Of a DNA stretch of 34,545 nt, positions 30,483 to 34,545 are shown piece after piece. The translations under genes and the position numbers were made by a program. The stretch covers positions 1 to 34,545 of the forward strand of contig VAXG01000114.1 in the NCBI GenBank assembly GCA_005883355.1, read 5' to 3'. The notes under the pieces are model-generated. The model did not search any database and was not told the DNA's origin. It worked only from the letters and a program-made list of their open reading frames with translations. This DNA comes from Actinomycetota bacterium (GTDB taxonomy: Bacteria; Actinomycetota; Thermoleophilia; Gaiellales; Gaiellaceae). Numbering within the stretch: position 1 is the first letter of the stretch; each line of letters opens with the position of its first letter.

Positions 30483-33400
30483 TCAGACAGCAGTTCGCTC
30501 TGGGCCGGCTGCGCTCGGCAGCCGGCCCAGAGCAAGACGAAGGTGAGCCGCAGCGGCGATGTTGCCCTTCAGCTCGGCCAGCTTGATCGCCTCTTCGAGA
30601 GCCCACGAGCCCGAGGGGTCGCCGAGGTCCTCGAAGACCTCGCCGAGATCCGCGAGCGCTTCGACCTTCATGACTGCTGAGTCGGTCGGCAAGAGCAATT
30701 GGAGGGCGTCCTGGCCCAGGCGCGCGGCATCCTCGGACTCCTGTCTGCGCGCGAGCACGCGCGCGCGGACCGACCGCCAGGCTGCCTGCGTCTCGACGTC
30801 GTCCGCGCTGGCCAGCTCCTCGGCGGCCCGCGTGAGCTCTTCCGCCGCATCGAGCCGGCCCTGCTCGAACACGGCGCGCGCGAGCAGCGCTGCGACAGTG
30901 GAGCGGAGATATCGCTCCCCCATCCGGTCGAGCAGCTCGAATCCTCGTCGCAGCTCCCGCTCCGCGGCCGGATAGTCGCCGGCGAGCATCTCCACGCGGC
31001 CGGCGGACAGCGAGGTCCAGGCCACATACCACCCCACCCCCATCTCTTCCATTGCGGCGAGGCCGGCCCGGTAGAGCTCCCGTGCGCCTTCGAACTCTCC
31101 CTTCATGCTGCGAAGGTGGGCAAGCAGGCAGAGGACCCAGCCGCGCGAGAGCCGGTTGCCGGACACCTGTTCCAGGATCTGGCTCGTCCGCTCGATCGCC
31201 TCGTCGACCTGTGTCGGCCCCCAGCAAAGGGCAAGCGCAAGGCTGGTTGCGTTGACGCGCTGCTCCCTCGAGTCTCCTGCCTCCGCCGCGTGCTGAAGGG
31301 CTCGCTCGGAGGCTTCCGCAGCCTCGGCGTAGTTGCATGCGGTCCCGTGAACGTAGCCGAGCAGCCTGTAGGCCCTGGCTAACCCCGCGTGGTCCGAAGC
31401 TTTGGTGAAGACGTCGATGGCGGCCGCGATCTGCGGGACTGCCTCTTCGCTCCAGCGGTCGACTTCGCCGCTCCGCAGCTCGAGCAGCAAGCGCCTGAGA
31501 CCCACGTCCGCCTCCAACAGTGGATCTCCCGTCGATTGCGCGGCGTCCAGTGCCTCGGCGAGCGCTGTCTCGGCCGCAGGAAATTGCCCGATGTCGATCA
31601 ATGCCTCGCCGAGCTCGGGCAACAGCGCCAGCCGAGCAGGATCGAGTGCCGGGAGGATCGCCGCCGCGCGCTCGAGCAGATTCGCCGCCGCGGCGACGTC
31701 TCCCCGCGCGCGGGCGCGATGGCCTGCTGAAGCGAGTCGCCTCGACCCGTCCGCGCCGAGCTCGCGCCCATGGTCGTCGAGCGGCCCGAGTTCGGCGAGA
31801 TACCGGTGCGCCTGCTCGAGGTGGTACCCGAGTATCTCCTCGTACTCCAGCGCGCGGTCGCCGTTGACACGATCCGCCCAGCGGACGAATTGCTCGTGGA
31901 GCGTCGCCCGCGCACGCTTCAACAGTCCGTCGTAGGTCGTCTCGCGAATCAGAACGTGATGGAAGCGGTACGCGTGCTCGAACGCACGCTCCGTGGGATC
32001 CGGTCGCACGAACTGCTTGGTGCTGAGCGCGGCGAGAAGATCGGGGACCTGATTCTGCAGCGTGTCCGGAGCGAGCTCTTGGACGGCACCTTCGGGGAAC
32101 ACATTGCCGGCGACTGCCGCCGGCTCGATCACGGCGCGCTCCTCGCGGGCGAGCGAGTCGAGGCGGGCCGCGAGCAACGCCTGGATCGTCGGCGGGACAG
32201 CGAAGTCGCGGAGCCCGTCCGGGGCGCTCCAGTGTCCGTCTTCCAGGATCAGAAGCCCGTCGTCGATCAGCATCGAGAGGAGCTGCTCGACGAAGAGAGG
32301 GTTTCCCTCGGCCGTTTCGACGATGTGGGCCCGGACGCCTTCGTCGAGATCGGCGCCTCCGATCAGATTCTTGATCACCTGCTCGCTTTGCTCGGCCGTC
32401 AGCGGCTCGAGCAGAACGTGAGCGGCGTTCGGCCTTTCCGACCACGCCGTCCTTTGCTCCAACAGCGTTGGTCTTGCATCGCACAGGATCACGATCGCCG
32501 CTCCCTCGAATGTGTCCGTCAGGTGCTCGACGAGATCCAGGAACGTGTCCTGGGCCCAGTGCAGATCCTCGACCGCCACGATGAGCGGACGATTCACGGC
32601 CAGGAGCGTCAACAGCTTCCTCACACCCCAGAACAGCTCCTGCACGGAGAACTGCGTCTCCGAGAGGCCCACGGCCGAGGCAATGCGGTCGACGACGTCC
32701 GGGTGGTCCGGGCCGAGCAGCGTCGAGAGCTTGCTCCGGGCGGAGTCGGCATCGTCACGGTCGGAGATACCGGCTGCCTCGCGAACGACCTCGACAACCG
32801 GCCAGAAAGTCACCCCGTTGCCGTAGGGGAGACAGCGTCCGTGGACTGTGAGGGCGGAGCCACCGACGCGGCGTAGGAACTCTTCGGTGAGCCGTGACTT
32901 TCCGACCCCTGCATCGCCGACCAGGGTCATGGTGACGCAGCGTCGCTCTGCGACCGCAGCGTCGTACGCATCCACGAGGAGCTGGAGCTCGGCGTCGCGT
33001 CCGACCAGTCGCCCCTGGCTCGGTCGCAATAGCCCTTCGTGTTCGTCCTTGACAGACAGCAGACGGTACGCCGGAACACGTTCCGCCTTGCCCTTGAGCT
33101 CGAGCGGCTCGATCTCTTCGACCTCCACCGCGTAGCGGGTCAAGCGATAGGTCGGCTCGCCGATCAGGACCTCGAGGCCGGGCGCGGCCTGCTCGAGGCG
33201 CGCCGCGACGTTGACCGTGTCGCCCGTGACGAGCCGCTGCCCCGTCGTCGGATCTCCGGCGACGACCTCGCCGGTGTTGACCCCGGTCCTGTTCACGAGC
33301 CTGACTCCCCACCGTTCATCGAGCTCCTCGTTCAGCGTCGCGAGCATCGACTGCATCGCGTGCGCGGCGCGGACTGCGCGCAATGCGTCGTCCTCACGAA

Positions 33401-33695
33401 TTCGAGGCAGACCGAAGACGGCCATGATGGCGTCCCCGATGTACTTCTCGACCGTTCCCCCGTGGTGCTCGAGGATCTCCCGCATGGCGTCGAAGTAGCG
33501 CGACATCACTTCGCGAAGCGACTCGGAGTCCAATTGCTCCCCGAGGCTCGTCGAGCCCTTGAGGTCGGAGAACACGATCGTCACCGTCTTTCGAACCTCT
33601 TGCGCCGGCAGCGGAGGCGCCAGCGCGGTGCCGCAGAACCCGCAGAGACGGAAACGGTCCGGGTTCTCCTCACCGCAATTGCTGCAGATCTGCAC
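30483..33695 (-). CDS. Zinc-ribbon, class III nucleotide cyclase, ATPase and TPR multidomain regulator
   Basis: 1070 aa from GTG 33695, set by the leaderless -10 TACACT six bases upstream; a TTG one codon earlier is the alternative (numbering below counts the TTG). An N-terminal zinc ribbon has C5, C8, C19, C22. The class III cyclase domain (~36-215) has metal-binding D45 and D89, adenine-recognising K85 and D160, and transition-state N163 and R167, so ATP is the expected substrate and cAMP the product. A STAND/AAA-type ATPase follows: Walker A GDAGVGKS (261-268), then LIVAVEDLHWAQD. About ten TPR-like repeats fill ~640-1060. The architecture is widespread in actinobacteria as a signal-integrating cyclase. 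All catalytic residues are present, suggesting activity gated by ATP and protein binding. Confidence 0.93.
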   Translation of the reverse strand: MQICSNCGEENPDRFRLCGFCGTALAPPLPAQEVRKTVTIVFSDLKGSTSLGEQLDSESLREVMSRYFDAMREILEHHGGTVEKYIGDAIMAVFGLPRIREDDALRAVRAAHAMQSMLATLNEELDERWGVRLVNRTGVNTGEVVAGDPTTGQRLVTGDTVNVAARLEQAAPGLEVLIGEPTYRLTRYAVEVEEIEPLELKGKAERVPAYRLLSVKDEHEGLLRPSQGRLVGRDAELQLLVDAYDAAVAERRCVTMTLVGDAGVGKSRLTEEFLRRVGGSALTVHGRCLPYGNGVTFWPVVEVVREAAGISDRDDADSARSKLSTLLGPDHPDVVDRIASAVGLSETQFSVQELFWGVRKLLTLLAVNRPLIVAVEDLHWAQDTFLDLVEHLTDTFEGAAIVILCDARPTLLEQRTAWSERPNAAHVLLEPLTAEQSEQVIKNLIGGADLDEGVRAHIVETAEGNPLFVEQLLSMLIDDGLLILEDGHWSAPDGLRDFAVPPTIQALLAARLDSLAREERAVIEPAAVAGNVFPEGAVQELAPDTLQNQVPDLLAALSTKQFVRPDPTERAFEHAYRFHHVLIRETTYDGLLKRARATLHEQFVRWADRVNGDRALEYEEILGYHLEQAHRYLAELGPLDDHGRELGADGSRRLASAGHRARARGDVAAAANLLERAAAILPALDPARLALLPELGEALIDIGQFPAAETALAEALDAAQSTGDPLLEADVGLRRLLLELRSGEVDRWSEEAVPQIAAAIDVFTKASDHAGLARAYRLLGYVHGTACNYAEAAEASERALQHAAEAGDSREQRVNATSLALALCWGPTQVDEAIERTSQILEQVSGNRLSRGWVLCLLAHLRSMKGEFEGARELYRAGLAAMEEMGVGWYVAWTSLSAGRVEMLAGDYPAAERELRRGFELLDRMGERYLRSTVAALLARAVFEQGRLDAAEELTRAAEELASADDVETQAAWRSVRARVLARRQESEDAARLGQDALQLLLPTDSAVMKVEALADLGEVFEDLGDPSGSWALEEAIKLAELKGNIAAAAHLRLALGRLPSAAGPERTAV
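30497..30533. terminator. Bidirectional hairpin shared by convergent genes, embedded in coding sequence
   Basis: GCTCTGGGCCGGCTGC (30497-30512) and GCAGCCGGCCCAGAGC (30518-30533) are perfect 16-bp arms around a GCTCG loop. It lies just beyond the stop of the secreted protein gene (30479) and inside the last ~17 codons of the cyclase gene (ending 30483). It can therefore end transcription from both sides. No T-tract. Confidence 0.8.
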
Positions 33696-33701
33696 CAAAC
33701 G

Positions 33702-33707
33702 AGTGTA
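33702..33707 (-). promoter_or_regulatory. -10 box of leaderless cyclase promoter
   Basis: TACACT on the minus strand ends exactly 6 nt before GTG 33695, with no Shine-Dalgarno. Same geometry as the genes at 4893 and 14566. Confidence 0.55.
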
Positions 33708-33753
33708 CGGCGCACCTGGAAAAAGGAGAAGTCGCCGTTAGAGTTGCTCCGCG

Positions 33754-33981
33754 ATGCCCGACGGACGATCCGACGCCGACCTCGCGACGGAGCTGGAGTC
33801 GCTCTCGCTGGAGCTCACCCAGCGGCTCGATCGCAAGGCCGAGCTGACGAAGGACGATCCGGTCGCCTCAGACAAGATCTTCGTCGAGGCGGGGAACGTG
33901 TACGCCGTCTTACAGGCGGCCTCGGAGCGGCTGCGTGACCTGCGGGAGAGGCTGGATCAGTCCGCGCGAGGGGAGCCTTAG
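33754..33981 (+). CDS. Small helical (coiled-coil) protein of unknown function
   Basis: 75 aa, ATG start; TAGAGT (33739-33744) ends 9 nt upstream and may be its -10, giving a very short leader. The sequence is almost entirely charged helix with heptad-like Leu spacing (LATELESLSLELTQRLDRKAEL, then LQAASERLRDLRERLDQ). No Cys, no membrane segment. The size recalls exonuclease VII small subunit-like helices, but the motif does not match. It diverges from the cyclase gene and its stop overlaps that of the convergent oxidoreductase. Confidence 0.6.
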   Translation: MPDGRSDADLATELESLSLELTQRLDRKAELTKDDPVASDKIFVEAGNVYAVLQAASERLRDLRERLDQSARGEP

Positions 33982-34545
33982 CCGCGCGTGAGTGCCGCTC
34001 TCGCGGCAAGGTGCCCGCACATCCCGTGGACGCCCGCGCCGGGTGGGGTCGCCGCCGAACAGATGTAGAGACCGGAGAGGGGAGTCGAGTAGGGATTGAG
34101 TCGCGGAGCGGGACGTGCGAACAGCTGCGCAAGCGTGTTGGCGCCGCCGGCGATGTCGCCGCCGACGAGGTTGGGGTTGTCGCGTTCGAGGTCGGCTGTG
34201 TTGCGGGCTGCGTAGCCGAGAATGAGATCGCGGAAGCCGGGTGCGTAACGCTCGATCTGAGCCTCGACCCGCTCGCGCATGTCGAACGTCGATGCGTTCG
34301 GGACGTGGCAGTACGCCCAGACCGTCTGTTTGCCGGTCGGCGCGCGCGTGTCGTCGAACAGACTCTGCTGGGCGAGCAGGATGAAGGGCCGTTCAGCGTG
34401 TCTTCCCTCCCAGACCGCGCGCTCCGATTGCGCGATCTCGGCGAGCGACCCGCCCACGTGAACCGTTCCAGCTTGGGCGACCTCCGCCGCGCGCCACGGA
34501 ATCGGCCCGTCCAACGCGTAGTCGAGCTTGAACACGCCCGGCCCG
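33978..34545 (-). CDS. FAD-dependent oxidoreductase, phytoene-desaturase-like, C-terminal part
   Basis: About 189 residues of the C-terminus; the frame is open to the window edge, so the N-terminus with its FAD-binding Rossmann motif lies outside. FKLDYALDGPIPW, VHVGGSLAEIAQSE, VWAYCHVPNAS, VEAQIERYAPGFRDLIL, NLVGGDIAGGANTLAQLFARPAPRLNPYSTPLSGLYICSAATPPGAGVHGMCGHLAARAAL matches the end of the CrtI/pyridine-nucleotide-disulphide amine-oxidase-like group, including the GGDIAGG and final FAD-contacting GxGVHGxxG block. It may desaturate a carotenoid or another polyene; no carotenoid genes are visible in the window. Its stop codon overlaps that of the convergent small protein. Confidence 0.85.
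   Translation of the reverse strand, partial: GPGVFKLDYALDGPIPWRAAEVAQAGTVHVGGSLAEIAQSERAVWEGRHAERPFILLAQQSLFDDTRAPTGKQTVWAYCHVPNASTFDMRERVEAQIERYAPGFRDLILGYAARNTADLERDNPNLVGGDIAGGANTLAQLFARPAPRLNPYSTPLSGLYICSAATPPGAGVHGMCGHLAARAALTRG

Noticed and set aside
30391-32484. 697-codon open frame opposite in phase to the cyclase gene
   Set aside because: Arginine-rich shadow of the high-G+C cyclase coding sequence, with no start signal or domain.
1-34545. CRISPR array, prophage or classic insertion sequence
   Set aside because: No regularly spaced repeats, phage genes or paired transposase terminal repeats were seen apart from the RAYT/REP unit.

Overview
The window is high-G+C, densely packed bacterial DNA. 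Several genes appear to be transcribed leaderless, with an xAxxxT -10 box ending 6-8 nt before a GTG or ATG. GTG/TTG starts and 4-nt start/stop overlaps are frequent. The gene content (AMIN-like lipoprotein, Otr/Tet-type ribosomal-protection GTPase, class III cyclase fused to an ATPase-TPR regulator, Lys/Ala-rich small protein) suggests a soil or sediment actinobacterium, probably Thermoleophilia-like (Gaiellales/Solirubrobacterales). The lineage is inferred from style and gene content, not from a marker gene. I found no rRNA, tRNA, CRISPR array or prophage.

Layout. 1-1923: 3' part of a beta-propeller/SBP_bac_5 solute-binding protein. 1924-2566: a gene-less stretch holding a large compound inverted repeat and an operator-like palindrome. 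2567-7148: small metabolic genes (cupin plus zinc alcohol dehydrogenase operon, nucleotidyltransferase, second cupin, a metallo-beta-lactamase-fold protein without its metal motif) and a NiCoT nickel/cobalt transporter with a structured upstream region. 7340-9413: a Tet(M)/Otr(A)-type ribosomal-protection GTPase preceded by an overlapping small ORF. 9432-12435: Gfo/Idh/MocA oxidoreductase, an MFS transporter fused to a cyclic-nucleotide-binding domain, and a small Lys/Ala-rich protein.

12432-20280: a two-component system (kinase and OmpR-type regulator) diverges from an operon encoding a lipoprotein, two complete ABC ATPases and one 898-aa FtsX-type permease. An AMIN-like lipoprotein and a YjbR-family protein follow. 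20346-26897: a Puu-like gamma-glutamyl amine catabolic cluster (APC permease, glutamine-synthetase-like ligase, gamma-Glu-GABA hydrolase, aldehyde dehydrogenase, SDR). It is interrupted between hydrolase and dehydrogenase by a REP-associated tyrosine transposase bracketed by two REP-like hairpins.

26905-28320: a minus-strand pair, a sugar transferase and a protein with two tandem MshEN (c-di-GMP-binding type) domains; this is the most suggestive unit for a new regulatory link. 28388-30479: an acidic protein of unknown family, then a secreted protein whose leader holds a hairpin and a 25-codon CPxCG micro-ORF. 30483-33695: zinc ribbon, class III cyclase, ATPase and TPR multidomain regulator. 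33754-34545: a small coiled-coil protein and the C-terminal part of a phytoene-desaturase-like FAD oxidoreductase running off the window.

Two genes (AMIN-like lipoprotein, sugar transferase) lack any ATG/GTG/TTG where their N-terminus must lie. In both an ATC codon sits exactly 6 nt after a -10-like box, which suggests AUC initiation or sequence errors.
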